Assembly: GCF_001463885.1 (NCBI RefSeq)
Contig: NZ_BBWQ01000009.1
Coordinates: 1-64,000, forward strand
Origin: Aureimonas altamirensis
GTDB taxonomy: Bacteria; Pseudomonadota; Alphaproteobacteria; Rhizobiales; Rhizobiaceae
Direction: 5' to 3'
DNA: 64,000 nucleotides
This document shows, in pieces, positions 1-7,944 of this stretch. The notes under the pieces were generated by a model, which saw nothing but the letters and a program-made list of their open reading frames with translations, had not been told where the DNA came from and did no database searches. Made by a program: the position numbers and the translations under genes. Each line of letters opens with the position of its first letter. The stretch's first letter is position 1.

Positions 1-622
1 CACCGCCGATCTCGGCGGGGTTTCGGTTGGCACCCAGTTCGCCATCTTCACCTTCCGCGACTATGACGATCCGGCGCGGCGGGAAGAGCTGACGGCCATT
101 GCCATCGACTGCTGGGCCGAAGTTGCCGAACACGCCAAGGCGGCGGGGCTGGACTATGTCTACTGGGAGCCGATGTCGGTTGGCCGCGAGTTCGGGCACA
201 CCATCGCCGAATGCCTGACGCTGCAAAACCGGCTGTCGGCTGCTGGAATGGCCATTCCCATGTTCATGATGGCCGATATCGACCATGGCGACGTGACCTC
301 GCCGAACACGGACGATACCGACCCCTATGCCTGGGCACGCGCCGTACCGACCGTATCGCCCATCATCCACATCAAGCAGTCCAAGATGGACAAGAGCGGC
401 CATCGCCCCTTCACGGCAGAGCATAATGCCAATGGGCGCATCAAGCCGGAGCCGCTGCTGGAGGCTCTGCGCGAAGGGGGCGCGAGCGACAACGAAATCT
501 GCCTGGAACTGTCGTTCAAGGAGCGCGAGCCGGACGACCGGCGCGTGATCCCCGCCATAGCGGAAAGCATCGCCTTCTGGGCGCCCTATATCGACACCGG
601 GGAATCCGACCTGAAAGTCTAG
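1..622 (+). CDS. Sugar-phosphate isomerase/epimerase (TIM barrel, EryC-like), 5' end outside window
   Basis: The open frame enters from the left edge and the last 206 residues are visible, ending with TAG. The sequence has the look of the xylose-isomerase-like TIM-barrel family: the metal-ligand-type segment DYVYWEPMS, then MFMMADIDHGD, then IIHIKQSK, and a helix near the end with CLELSFKERE. This family includes EryC-type D-erythrulose-phosphate epimerases of the rhizobial and Brucella erythritol pathway. The neighbouring DhaK/DhaL proteins and ribose-type ABC importer fit a role in interconverting a phosphorylated ketotetrose or similar sugar. The exact substrate cannot be read from the sequence. 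The gene converges on the permease that ends at 680, with a small hairpin between them. Fold assignment is fairly sure; function is an inference. Confidence 0.75.
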   Translation, partial: TADLGGVSVGTQFAIFTFRDYDDPARREELTAIAIDCWAEVAEHAKAAGLDYVYWEPMSVGREFGHTIAECLTLQNRLSAAGMAIPMFMMADIDHGDVTSPNTDDTDPYAWARAVPTVSPIIHIKQSKMDKSGHRPFTAEHNANGRIKPEPLLEALREGGASDNEICLELSFKEREPDDRRVIPAIAESIAFWAPYIDTGESDLKV

Positions 623-629
623 ACGTCCG

Positions 630-649
630 GCCCGGCCTTAAAGCCGGGC
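630..649. terminator. Terminator-like hairpin between convergent genes
   Basis: The arms GCCCGGC (630-636) and GCCGGGC (643-649) are perfect complements around a 6-nt loop. They lie in the 57-bp gap between two convergent genes. No T-run follows on either strand, so it is a possible 3'-end-protecting or bidirectional structure rather than a proven intrinsic terminator. Confidence 0.4.
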
Positions 650-679
650 GCACGCTCTTGCGGGATGAGGCGCTAAGGT

Positions 680-1696
680 CTAGCGGCGCTGAAGCACGAA
701 GAAGACGCCGGCCGATACGATGAACAGGCCCAGAATGGCCGTCTGCCAGGTGCTTGGAATGCCCACCATGATCAGGACGTTGCTGACCAGCGTAATCAGA
801 ACCACGCCCAGCAGCGTGCCGAGCACGGTGCCGGAGCCGCCGGTTATCCGCGCGCCGCCGAGGATGACCGCCGCGATGACCGAGAGCTCGATGCCGGCAA
901 GGTCGAACGGATTGGCCAGGCGGTTGCTGGACACGTGGATGATGCCGCCGATACCGGCCAGCATTCCGGCCCAGGCGAAGACGAAAAGCTGGACGGTCGT
1001 CACCTTGTAGCCCAGCCGCTCCGCAATGTCGGGCCTGCCGCCCACGGCATAGACGGCGCGCCCGATCAGGGTGAAGCGCAGGATGGCCCAGGTGGCGAGG
1101 GCGGCTGCCGCCAGCACCAGCACGAAGGCCGGCAATTGCACGGTGAAGCCGTTTTCGGCCGTGCGCGTCATCAGGCTGGCCTGACCGAACCTGTCCATCG
1201 CCGCCGGAATGTTCATGAACAAAGCGGTGCCGATGAATGTCAGCAGAAAGCCGCGATAGGCGTATTGCGTGCCGATGGTGACGATCAGCGATGGCGCCTT
1301 GAGTGCGTTGACGAGAACGCCGTTGACCGCGCCGAGAAGCGCGCCGCCCAGCGCCGCGATACAGAAGATCACGACCATGCCGGTATCCGGCGCAAACAGC
1401 GTGACCGCCTTGGTCACCGCATACATGACAAAGGCCGCGATGGCCGAGAAGGAGACGTCCAGCCCACCGGCCGCGAGCACCATGAGGACGCCGAGGGCAA
1501 AGAGCCCGCGCACGACGGATGCCCGCAATATGTCGAACAGATTGGCAAGCTGCCAGAAGGCCGGGTTTATCGTGCCGACGGCAATGCAGATGACGACGAT
1601 CAGAAGCGCAGCGAAGGCTTCGGGGTGCCGGCGGAATAGGCCGAGGATGCGGCCCGGAAGGCTGGGCGTGGCAGCGGCGATCGTATCGGTGGTCAT
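680..1696 (-). CDS. Ribose-type ABC transporter permease
   Basis: This 338-residue integral membrane protein belongs to the RbsC/AraH (CUT2) permease family. It shows about eight to ten hydrophobic segments and the family-typical motifs VLAAGGLDVSFSAI in the first third and VSSNRLANPFDL followed by ILGGARITGGSGT in the second half. It is the last gene of a minus-strand importer operon: permease, binding protein, ATPase, then this protein. Its start lies 5 bp downstream of the ATPase stop, which suggests translational coupling. Two different permeases in one operon point to a heterodimeric channel. The cargo is probably a small sugar or polyol, given the kinase genes transcribed divergently. 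Confidence 0.92.
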   Translation of the reverse strand: MTTDTIAAATPSLPGRILGLFRRHPEAFAALLIVVICIAVGTINPAFWQLANLFDILRASVVRGLFALGVLMVLAAGGLDVSFSAIAAFVMYAVTKAVTLFAPDTGMVVIFCIAALGGALLGAVNGVLVNALKAPSLIVTIGTQYAYRGFLLTFIGTALFMNIPAAMDRFGQASLMTRTAENGFTVQLPAFVLVLAAAALATWAILRFTLIGRAVYAVGGRPDIAERLGYKVTTVQLFVFAWAGMLAGIGGIIHVSSNRLANPFDLAGIELSVIAAVILGGARITGGSGTVLGTLLGVVLITLVSNVLIMVGIPSTWQTAILGLFIVSAGVFFVLQRR

Positions 1697-1701
1697 TCGT
1701 G

Positions 1702-3279
1702 TCAGGCCCTGTTGCGGTTCGTGCCGAGCTGCAATGCAGCGCCCATCCGTTCGTACAGGGCGGCCTCGTCAAGGTCGGTCGCCGCGTCGGTGGAAACGAT
1801 ACGGCCCTTCTGCATGACGGCGATCCGGTCGCAGTTCTGAAGCAGTTCCGGAAGGTCGTCGCTGATGATGATGACGGCCATGCCGCCGTCGGCAAGGGAT
1901 TGGATGATGCGGAAGATCGTATCCTTGGAACCGACATCCACCCCGACAGTCGGCCCGTGGAGGATCAGCAGTCGCGGCTGGATCGCCAGCCAGCGCCCGA
2001 TCAAAATCCGTTGCTGGTTGCCGCCCGAAAGCGACTGCACAGGACGCCGGATATTGGGTGCGGCAACTTTCAGGTCCTGCATCAGCCCGTTGGCGACTTC
2101 GGCGCTCTTGCGCCTGTCGACCAGGCCGAGACGGCCCCGCAGCCTGCGCAGAACGGCCATGACGAGGTTGTCCTCGATGGGCTTTTCAAGAAAGAGGCCC
2201 TCCGTCAGCCGGTCCTCGGGCACATAGCCGATGCCCGCCCGGTTGGCCTGCGAGGGCGTCGCCAGCGTGACGGCGCTGCCGGCAATGCGGATCTCGCCGC
2301 TGTCGGCGGGAGAAACCCCGGCAAGGGCCCTGGCCAGCTCGTTGCGTCCCGAATCCAGCAGGCCGGTGATGCCGAGTATCTCCCCTTCGGCCACAGTCAG
2401 CGAGACCTCGCCGAAAGCCGCCTTCTTTCCGAGCGCCCGTGTTTCCAGCAGCGGCTGGCCGATGCGGGGTTGCGTCCGGTAGCGGCCTTCGTCGATGTCG
2501 CGGCCGGTCATCAGGGCGGCCAGCTCGCGCTTGGAGACGCCGGCGATGTCGCACTGGCGCACGATCGCGCCGTCGCGCATCACGATGGCCTGGCCGCCGA
2601 TGGCCTTGCACTCGTCCAGCTTGTGGGTGACGAACAGCACCGAGACACCGTCCGCATGCAGGCGACGCACCACTGCGATCAGGTTTTCAACCTCCCGGCG
2701 CGTCAGCGAGGTGGTCGGCTCGTCCATGATCACCAGACCGGCGCGCCCGGCTATGGCCCGCGCAATGGCGACGAGCTGGCGTGTGGCGATGGGCAGCTCT
2801 TCTATCCGGCTTTTCAGGAATGCGGTGTCGGTGGGCAGGTCCACCTTGGCCAGCGCGGCGCGCGCCGTCGCTCGCAAGCGTGCGCCGGAAACACCCCGGA
2901 AAAGACGCCCATCCCCTTCCACGAGCTGCTGGTTCAGCGCGACATTTTCTTCAACCGACAGGTTCGGCAGAAGGGACAGGTCCTGGTAGACCGTCTCGAT
3001 GCCGGCCTTCAGCGCGGCAATGGGGTTCAACCGATCGCGTGTGACGCCGTCGATGACAAGGCTGCCCTCGGTCGCGGACTGTGCGCCCGACAGGATGCGG
3101 ATGAGGGTGGACTTGCCGCAGCCATTTTCGCCCAGCAGATGGTATGTCTGTCCACGGTCGATGCTAAAGCTGACGCCGCGCAGCGCGTGAACGCCGCCGT
3201 AACGCTTGTGGAGGTTGCTGACCTCCAGAAACGCCGAGCCGTCGTTCGTCTCGCCTGCGGAATTGCCGTCGCGCGCCAT
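1702..3279 (-). CDS. Ribose-type ABC transporter ATP-binding protein (two NBDs)
   Basis: This 525-residue protein has the tandem nucleotide-binding layout of RbsA/AraG. The first half has an intact Walker A (GENGCGKST) and Walker B (LVIMDEPTTSL), but a poor signature (EELPIATRQ). The second half has the usual degenerate P-loop and a perfect signature (LSGGNQQRILIG), but its Walker B reads LLILHGPTVG, so the Asp-Glu pair is replaced by His-Gly. Only one composite ATP site may therefore be fully catalytic. The ATG at 3279 is preferred over an in-frame one at 3318 because an AGGA ribosome site sits just upstream of it and because 3318 would run into the hairpin at 3306-3331. It powers the importer with the flanking permeases and binding protein. 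Confidence 0.92.
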   Translation of the reverse strand: MARDGNSAGETNDGSAFLEVSNLHKRYGGVHALRGVSFSIDRGQTYHLLGENGCGKSTLIRILSGAQSATEGSLVIDGVTRDRLNPIAALKAGIETVYQDLSLLPNLSVEENVALNQQLVEGDGRLFRGVSGARLRATARAALAKVDLPTDTAFLKSRIEELPIATRQLVAIARAIAGRAGLVIMDEPTTSLTRREVENLIAVVRRLHADGVSVLFVTHKLDECKAIGGQAIVMRDGAIVRQCDIAGVSKRELAALMTGRDIDEGRYRTQPRIGQPLLETRALGKKAAFGEVSLTVAEGEILGITGLLDSGRNELARALAGVSPADSGEIRIAGSAVTLATPSQANRAGIGYVPEDRLTEGLFLEKPIEDNLVMAVLRRLRGRLGLVDRRKSAEVANGLMQDLKVAAPNIRRPVQSLSGGNQQRILIGRWLAIQPRLLILHGPTVGVDVGSKDTIFRIIQSLADGGMAVIIISDDLPELLQNCDRIAVMQKGRIVSTDAATDLDEAALYERMGAALQLGTNRNRA

Positions 3280-3305
3280 TGCCGTGTTCCTGTAATCCGC
3301 TCTGG

Positions 3306-3331
3306 GCGGGACGGGCAACAGCCCGTCCCGC
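3306..3331 (-). promoter_or_regulatory. Intercistronic stem-loop after binding-protein gene
   Basis: An 11-bp perfect stem (3306-3316 paired with 3321-3331, loop of 4) lies between the stop of the binding-protein gene and the start of the ATPase gene. It lacks a T-tract. Such structures after periplasmic binding-protein genes are known to stabilise upstream mRNA and lower downstream expression, giving an excess of binding protein over ATPase. That role is inferred here. Confidence 0.6.
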
Positions 3332-3353
3332 GGCTTCGTCTGTTCTGTCGATC

Positions 3354-4346
3354 TCAGAACGGATAGTCTTTGTAGTTGTCCTTGGTGACATCCACCCAGG
3401 CCTGGCCACGCACGATCACGCCTTCACCCGGACCGTCCGTGACGCTGACCTTGTCGTAGCCGGGAACGCCGAGATCCATGCCATCGGTGATCTCTTCGCC
3501 GGCCAGCACCTTGGCGGCCAGGATGTTCATCACGTAGCCGGCATCCTTGGGGTCCCAGAAGGCGATGCCGTCGACCGCACCGGTTTCCAGATAGGGGCCG
3601 GTATCCTTGGGCAGGCCCAGGCCGTAGACGCACGTCTTGTCGGCGATGCCGGCTTCCTCGACGGCGCGGCCGATGCCGATGACGTCGATGGCCGAACCGC
3701 CCTGGAAGCCCTTGATGTCGGGATGCGCGCGCAGGATCTCGCGGGCAAGCTCATAGGCGCGGTTGGCGTCGTTGAAGGATTCGTTCTTGGCCGAGACGAG
3801 TTCCATCTTGTCGTACTTCTCGGCATTCTTGGCGCCGCCATCGGCCCACTGCACGTGCGTCAGGCTGCCCAGCGAGCCAACGAACGACGTCCACTTGCCT
3901 TCGTGGCCCATGCATTCGGCAAGCTGCTCGTTGAAGTGGGCGCCGAACTCGGCGTTGTCGAACGCCTCCAGGTCCACTTCCGTGTTCTGCAGATTGTCGG
4001 CCTCGTGCGTGATCACCTTGATGCCCCGCTGCGTCGCGCGGCGCAGAACGCCTTCCAGCGAGGACGGGTCCATCGGCACCACGGCAATGGCGTCGACTCC
4101 CTGCGCGATCAGATCCTGGATGATGGCGGCCTGCTGCGCCGCGTCCGCCTTGGCGGGGCCAACCTGGCGCGTGGCGATGCCCTCATGCTCGTCGCCGTAG
4201 GCCTTCACGCCTTCTTCCATGCGGGTGAACCAGTTTTCGCCGGTCACCTTCACCACGGTGACGACCGTCTTTTCCTGCGCCGCAAGTGGCGAAGCCATGG
4301 CCAAGCCCAGGGCGGCGGTGCCCAGAAGGGCAGTCAAGATTCGCAT
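3354..4346 (-). CDS. Sugar ABC transporter substrate-binding protein
   Basis: This 330-residue protein is the periplasmic receptor of the ribose-type importer (periplasmic binding protein family 4). It begins with a clear Sec signal peptide, with a hydrophobic core LTALLGTAALGLAMA and cleavage near PLAAQ. Family hallmarks include VDAIAVVPMDPSSL and the segment GFQGGSAIDVIGIGRAVEE. The start at 4346 is supported by a strong GGAGGAAA ribosome site; an in-frame ATG 63 bp further upstream would put a non-signal extension in front of the signal peptide. It lies between the first permease and the ATPase, the usual place for an abundant receptor, and is followed by an mRNA hairpin. Ligand unknown; a tetritol, erythrulose or other small polyol is plausible from the neighbours. 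Confidence 0.92.
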   Translation of the reverse strand: MRILTALLGTAALGLAMASPLAAQEKTVVTVVKVTGENWFTRMEEGVKAYGDEHEGIATRQVGPAKADAAQQAAIIQDLIAQGVDAIAVVPMDPSSLEGVLRRATQRGIKVITHEADNLQNTEVDLEAFDNAEFGAHFNEQLAECMGHEGKWTSFVGSLGSLTHVQWADGGAKNAEKYDKMELVSAKNESFNDANRAYELAREILRAHPDIKGFQGGSAIDVIGIGRAVEEAGIADKTCVYGLGLPKDTGPYLETGAVDGIAFWDPKDAGYVMNILAAKVLAGEEITDGMDLGVPGYDKVSVTDGPGEGVIVRGQAWVDVTKDNYKDYPF

Positions 4347-4416
4347 TCCCGTTTCCTCCACAATCCCTCGATCGCTCAGCACTCGCGCGGGAGGGTCCGC
4401 GCGGGGCAACTCGGTT

Positions 4417-5400
4417 TCAGGCCCGCACGCGCATGAAGGGGCGCAGGTCTATCCGCGCCGATGCCAGGAACAGCAGCAGAAGCAGCCCCCACGCGCAGTC
4501 GCGGAAAAAGTTTGAAATACCCATGAAGTTGAAAAGGCTGGACAGCATCTGCAGGGCGATGGCCGACAGCACGACGCAGACCACGCGGCCGTATCCGCCC
4601 GATGGACGCACCCCCGCCATCACCACGATCAGGATGGCGATGAGCACATAGGACGTGCCGTAATCCCATTTGACGCTGGACGTGCGGGCCGCAATCACGA
4701 ACCCAGCCACGCCCGCGAGAATGCTGGACAGGAGATAGGTGCCGAACAGCATCCGCCGCACCGGGATACCCGCATAGAATGCCGCGACCGGGTTGCTGCC
4801 CATCAGGAACAGCCGCTTGCCGAAGGCGCTGAAGCGCAAGGCGATGGCAAGCAGGGCGGCGACGGCGATGAACAGCGCGAATGGCAGCGGCACGCCGAGT
4901 ACCGGCATGTTGCCGAAATCGTCCATGGGAAGGATGAAGCCCAGCGTCTGCGCCGAACCGCCCGTCAGCCCGACGGCAATGCCGGTGAACAGAAGCTGCG
5001 TGCCCAGAGTGGCGATGATGGGCGTCAGGCCGGCATAGCCGACAAGCAGGCCGTTGACGATCCCGCCGGCAATGCCGGTGGCCAGCGCAAGACCGAAGAA
5101 AACCCAGGTGTAGGCAAGGGGCGCCGCGTCCGGCGGCGCAATGAAGGGCGCCAGCAGCGCCGCTACGATGCCCGCAAGGTTGGCCAGCGCGATCCCCGAC
5201 AGGTCGATGCCGCCATTGCCGGACACCATCGCCAGCATCACGCCGAGGGCCAGAAGCCCCAGCTCGGGCACCTGCGCGCCCATCGACTGGAAATTGAAAA
5301 GGCTTGTGTAGGAGGGGCCGACGAGCGCAAGCGCCGCAACGACGATGAGCGCATTGACCGCAACCAGAAATGTGAACTGGCGGTCGAACTGCTCGCCCAT
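4417..5400 (-). CDS. Ribose-type ABC transporter permease (first of two)
   Basis: This 327-residue membrane protein is of the RbsC family, with about nine hydrophobic segments and the characteristic MVSGNGGIDLSGIALANLAG early in the chain. The start at 5400 is fixed by an AGGGAGG ribosome site 7 nt upstream; the open frame extends much further 5' but that stretch holds the divergent promoter region. It is the first gene of the importer operon and diverges from dhaK with 193 bp between start codons. It differs clearly in sequence from the second permease gene at 680-1696, so the channel is probably a heterodimer. Confidence 0.92.
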   Translation of the reverse strand: MGEQFDRQFTFLVAVNALIVVAALALVGPSYTSLFNFQSMGAQVPELGLLALGVMLAMVSGNGGIDLSGIALANLAGIVAALLAPFIAPPDAAPLAYTWVFFGLALATGIAGGIVNGLLVGYAGLTPIIATLGTQLLFTGIAVGLTGGSAQTLGFILPMDDFGNMPVLGVPLPFALFIAVAALLAIALRFSAFGKRLFLMGSNPVAAFYAGIPVRRMLFGTYLLSSILAGVAGFVIAARTSSVKWDYGTSYVLIAILIVVMAGVRPSGGYGRVVCVVLSAIALQMLSSLFNFMGISNFFRDCAWGLLLLLFLASARIDLRPFMRVRA

Positions 5401-5467
5401 GCGTAAGCCTCCCTGCCGTCGAACCGGCAGCGGACTTGCTGCAGGCGCCTCCCTGACGTGCAGCGCC

Positions 5468-5495
5468 ACACTAAGCCGTCGATGACATATGTCAA
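5468..5495 (-). promoter_or_regulatory. Predicted sigma-70-type promoter of the importer operon
   Basis: Read on the minus strand, a perfect -35 TTGACA (5490-5495) is followed after 16 bp by TAGTGT (5468-5473), a weak -10. It lies about 70 bp upstream of the first permease start. The -35 element is embedded in a 12-bp palindrome, which is what a repressed promoter would look like. Confidence 0.5.
5483..5494. promoter_or_regulatory. Palindromic operator candidate TGACATATGTCA
   Basis: A perfect 12-bp palindrome sits in the divergent region between the importer operon and dhaK and overlaps the predicted -35 of the importer promoter. A further TGACA half-site lies at 5510-5514. The obvious candidate ligand-responsive regulator is the SorC-DhaK fusion encoded at 7941-9995; this link is inferred from proximity. 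Confidence 0.45.
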
Positions 5496-5593
5496 TCGTT
5501 TTTGAATAATGACAGACGTGTGCAAATCCTCTATGAGCCGATAGATGAGGGAGGCGCCGCCATGTCGGGCCGGCGCAGGGAGAGGTCAGGCCC

Positions 5594-6586
5594 ATGCAGC
5601 GTTTCATCAACAACCCGGACGATCTCGTCGACGAAACGGTAGCCGGCTTCGTCAAGGCGCACCGGAACCTGGTGCGTCTGCATCCGGAGAATCCGCGGGT
5701 GGTGCTTTCCGTCGACGCGGCACAGCCGGGGCGGGTCGGTATCGTCACTGGCGGTGGCTCGGGCCACGAGCCGGCCTTCATCGGCTATACCGGGCGCAAC
5801 CTCGTCGATGCGGTGGCGGTGGGCGAGCTCTTTTCTTCGCCCACGGCGAAAAGCTTTGCGGACGCCATCCGGGCCGCGGATGGGGGCGCCGGGGTTGCCG
5901 TCCTGTACGGCAATTATGCCGGCGACAACATGAACGTCAAAATGGCGATGCGCATGGTGGGCAAGGACGGTATCGAGGTGGCGACCGTGGTTGCCAACGA
6001 CGACGTCCTTTCCGCACCGCTGGCTGAGCGTGACAAGCGGCGCGGCGTTGCGGGCGAGATCTTCATGTGGAAGATCGGCGGTGCGCGCGCGGCCGAGGGC
6101 GCGGCGCTGGCCGAGGTGCAGGCAGCGGCCCAGAAGGCGGTCGACGCATGCCGCTCGGTCGGCGTTGGCCTTGGGCCGTGCACCCTGCCGGCGGTTGGGC
6201 ATCCCAATTTCAGCATCGAGCCCGGCACGATGGAGGTCGGCATCGGCCACCACGGGGAACCCGGAACCAAGGTGGAAGCCCTTCGCACCGCCGACGAGGT
6301 GGCCGACGAAATGCTGGGCATCGTCATGGCGGAGCACGCGGTAGCGGAAGGCGGCGAGGTTGCCGTGCTTGTGTCGGGCCTCGGTGCCACACCCATAAAC
6401 GAGCTTTATGTTCTCTACGACCGGGTGGAGAAGGGGCTTTCCGGGCGGGGCCTGTCCGTCCACAAGGCCTTTGTCGGCAACTACTTCACCTCTTTGGAGA
6501 TGGTGGGCGCGACGTTGACGGTGATGGTGCTGGACGATGAGTTGAAGCGCCTTCTCGACATGGAAACTGCCTCTCCGGCTTTGTAA
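5594..6586 (+). CDS. dhaK: Dihydroxyacetone/erythrulose kinase subunit DhaK
   Basis: This 330-residue protein is a full-length DhaK. It has the substrate-binding loop GGGSGHEP (residues 53-60, with His58), the conserved Asp111 in YGNYAGDNMN, and the covalent ketose-binding His220 in GIGHHGEPG. DhaK holds the keto-sugar as a hemiaminal on that histidine while DhaL supplies the nucleotide site. In several Alphaproteobacteria and mycobacteria, DhaK homologues phosphorylate D- or L-erythrulose rather than dihydroxyacetone, and the epimerase and importer nearby make that plausible. No phosphotransferase subunit DhaM was found in the window, so the kinase is probably ATP-dependent. It leads a four-gene operon with dhaL 8 bp downstream. 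Confidence 0.92.
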   Translation: MQRFINNPDDLVDETVAGFVKAHRNLVRLHPENPRVVLSVDAAQPGRVGIVTGGGSGHEPAFIGYTGRNLVDAVAVGELFSSPTAKSFADAIRAADGGAGVAVLYGNYAGDNMNVKMAMRMVGKDGIEVATVVANDDVLSAPLAERDKRRGVAGEIFMWKIGGARAAEGAALAEVQAAAQKAVDACRSVGVGLGPCTLPAVGHPNFSIEPGTMEVGIGHHGEPGTKVEALRTADEVADEMLGIVMAEHAVAEGGEVAVLVSGLGATPINELYVLYDRVEKGLSGRGLSVHKAFVGNYFTSLEMVGATLTVMVLDDELKRLLDMETASPAL

Positions 6587-6594
6587 GGACCAGG

Positions 6595-7233
6595 ATGATG
6601 GATGCTATCGACAATGCCGGCCACGGCGTGATCGTTGAAGAGATCGCGGCCGTCATCGTGGCCAACAAGGCCTATCTGTCCGAGATCGACGGCAAGATCG
6701 GCGATGGAGACCACGGCGTGAATATGGCCAAGGGGTTTGGCCGTGCGGCCGAGCGCATCCATGGCCAGGAGGTCAGCCTGGAAGAGGCGCTGGCAACGCT
6801 TTCGGATGTCCTGATGTCGGAGATCGGCGGCTCGATGGGGCCCCTCTACGGCCTGATGTTCGAAGACATGGCAGCGGTGCTGAAGGGCCGCGACACCATC
6901 GATGCCGAGACATTTTCGGCCATGCTCCATGCCGGGCTGGACGGGGTGCGCGGGGTGGGCGGCGCCGAGGTGGGCGACAAGACGTTGATGGATACGCTCG
7001 TGCCCGCCGTCGCTGCTTTCGACGCGCACAAGGGCGAAGGATTTGCCCCGGCGCTGGATGCCATGAGCGCGGCAGCCGAGACGGGGCGCGATTCCACCCT
7101 GGATCTGGTTGCCAAGATCGGCCGCGCCAGCCGGCTGGGAGAGCGGTCTCGCGGTGTCCTGGACGCCGGCGCCACATCCTGCTGCCTGATCCTGTCGACA
7201 TTTGGCGGCGCGATCGCCCGCCGGCTTGGCTGA
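6595..7233 (+). CDS. dhaL: Dihydroxyacetone/erythrulose kinase subunit DhaL
   Basis: This 212-residue protein is the nucleotide-binding subunit of the DhaK-type kinase. The Mg-ADP binding motif EIDGKIGDGDHG supplies three aspartates (Asp32, Asp37, Asp39), followed by IGGSMGPLYG around residues 77-86 and GDKTLMDTLVPA in the middle. Near the end, DAGATS matches the usual DPGA loop in position. It starts 8 bp after dhaK. A second DhaL-like gene follows, so this one is likely the partner of the stand-alone DhaK. Confidence 0.9.
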   Translation: MMDAIDNAGHGVIVEEIAAVIVANKAYLSEIDGKIGDGDHGVNMAKGFGRAAERIHGQEVSLEEALATLSDVLMSEIGGSMGPLYGLMFEDMAAVLKGRDTIDAETFSAMLHAGLDGVRGVGGAEVGDKTLMDTLVPAVAAFDAHKGEGFAPALDAMSAAAETGRDSTLDLVAKIGRASRLGERSRGVLDAGATSCCLILSTFGGAIARRLG

Positions 7234-7272
7234 CGGCTTGCGCATGGGCCGATTTCCGGCGGAAACTGCGCC

Positions 7273-7944
7273 ATGGGCAGGATAGAATCGGCAGATCTGG
7301 TCGATATCTTCCGCGTGGTCTCCACGCGGCTGTCGGAAGCGCGCGGCTGGCTGGGAGAGCTGGACGGCGCAATCGGCGATGCGGACCATGGCACGTCCAT
7401 GGCCGAGGGGTTTGCCGCCATCGTCCGTGCCACCCGCGATGCGGCGGCCGGCGGCACGCCAGCCGGCGCCTTGTTTCCGATTGCGGCGCGGTCCTTTCTC
7501 AGCGCCGTCGGGGCAACGGCCGGGCCGTTGTATGCCAGCGCGCTGCTGCGGGCAGGGCAAGGGTTTGAAGACGCCGAAAGCCTGTCGGACAGCGACATAG
7601 CCAATCTCGTACCGGCCATGGCGGATGGCATCCGCCAGCGCGGCAAGGCCGCCGCCGGCGACAAGACCATGATGGACGCATGGGGGCCTGCGGCCCGCGC
7701 CGTTGAATCCGCCCTGGCCGCAGGGGCTTTGCCGCTGCGCGCACTCGACGCCGCGCTGGAAGCGGCCATCGAGGGGCGCGATTCCACAAGGGCCATGGTT
7801 GCCTCCAAGGGCCGCGCCGCGCGCCTGGGCGAGCGCAGCCTCGGACATCTGGACCCCGGCGCCGCATCCGCCGTCATCGTCATCGAAGGGCTTCGTGACG
7901 GACTGGCGTTGATCCTGCAGCGCAAGGGCGAGGCCGCTCGATGA
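7273..7944 (+). CDS. dhaL: Second DhaL-type kinase subunit
   Basis: This 223-residue protein is a diverged paralogue of the preceding DhaL. It keeps all three metal-binding aspartates (ELDGAIGDADHG), GATAGPLYASALL in place of the glycine loop, GDKTMMDAWGPA, and the late LDPGAAS loop. The intact motifs argue for an active nucleotide-binding subunit rather than a decaying copy. Its stop overlaps the start of the SorC-DhaK fusion by 4 bp (ATGA), so the two are probably made together and may form a second kinase. Whether the two DhaL proteins differ in ketose partner or stereochemistry cannot be told. Confidence 0.88.
   Translation: MGRIESADLVDIFRVVSTRLSEARGWLGELDGAIGDADHGTSMAEGFAAIVRATRDAAAGGTPAGALFPIAARSFLSAVGATAGPLYASALLRAGQGFEDAESLSDSDIANLVPAMADGIRQRGKAAAGDKTMMDAWGPAARAVESALAAGALPLRALDAALEAAIEGRDSTRAMVASKGRAARLGERSLGHLDPGAASAVIVIEGLRDGLALILQRKGEAAR

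Noticed and set aside
516-1937. Long open frame on the minus strand overlapping the permease gene
   Set aside because: It is another frame of the real permease and ATPase genes; its composition is rich in Arg, Pro and His as expected for a high-G+C shadow, with no recognisable domain.
3306-3331. Intrinsic terminator between binding-protein and ATPase genes
   Set aside because: The hairpin is strong, but no T-run follows and the genes form one importer, so an mRNA-stabilising stem-loop is the better reading.
1699-3366. 555-codon open frame on the plus strand opposite the RbsA-type ATPase gene
   Set aside because: Antisense shadow of a well-supported ABC ATPase gene, without ribosome site or domain.
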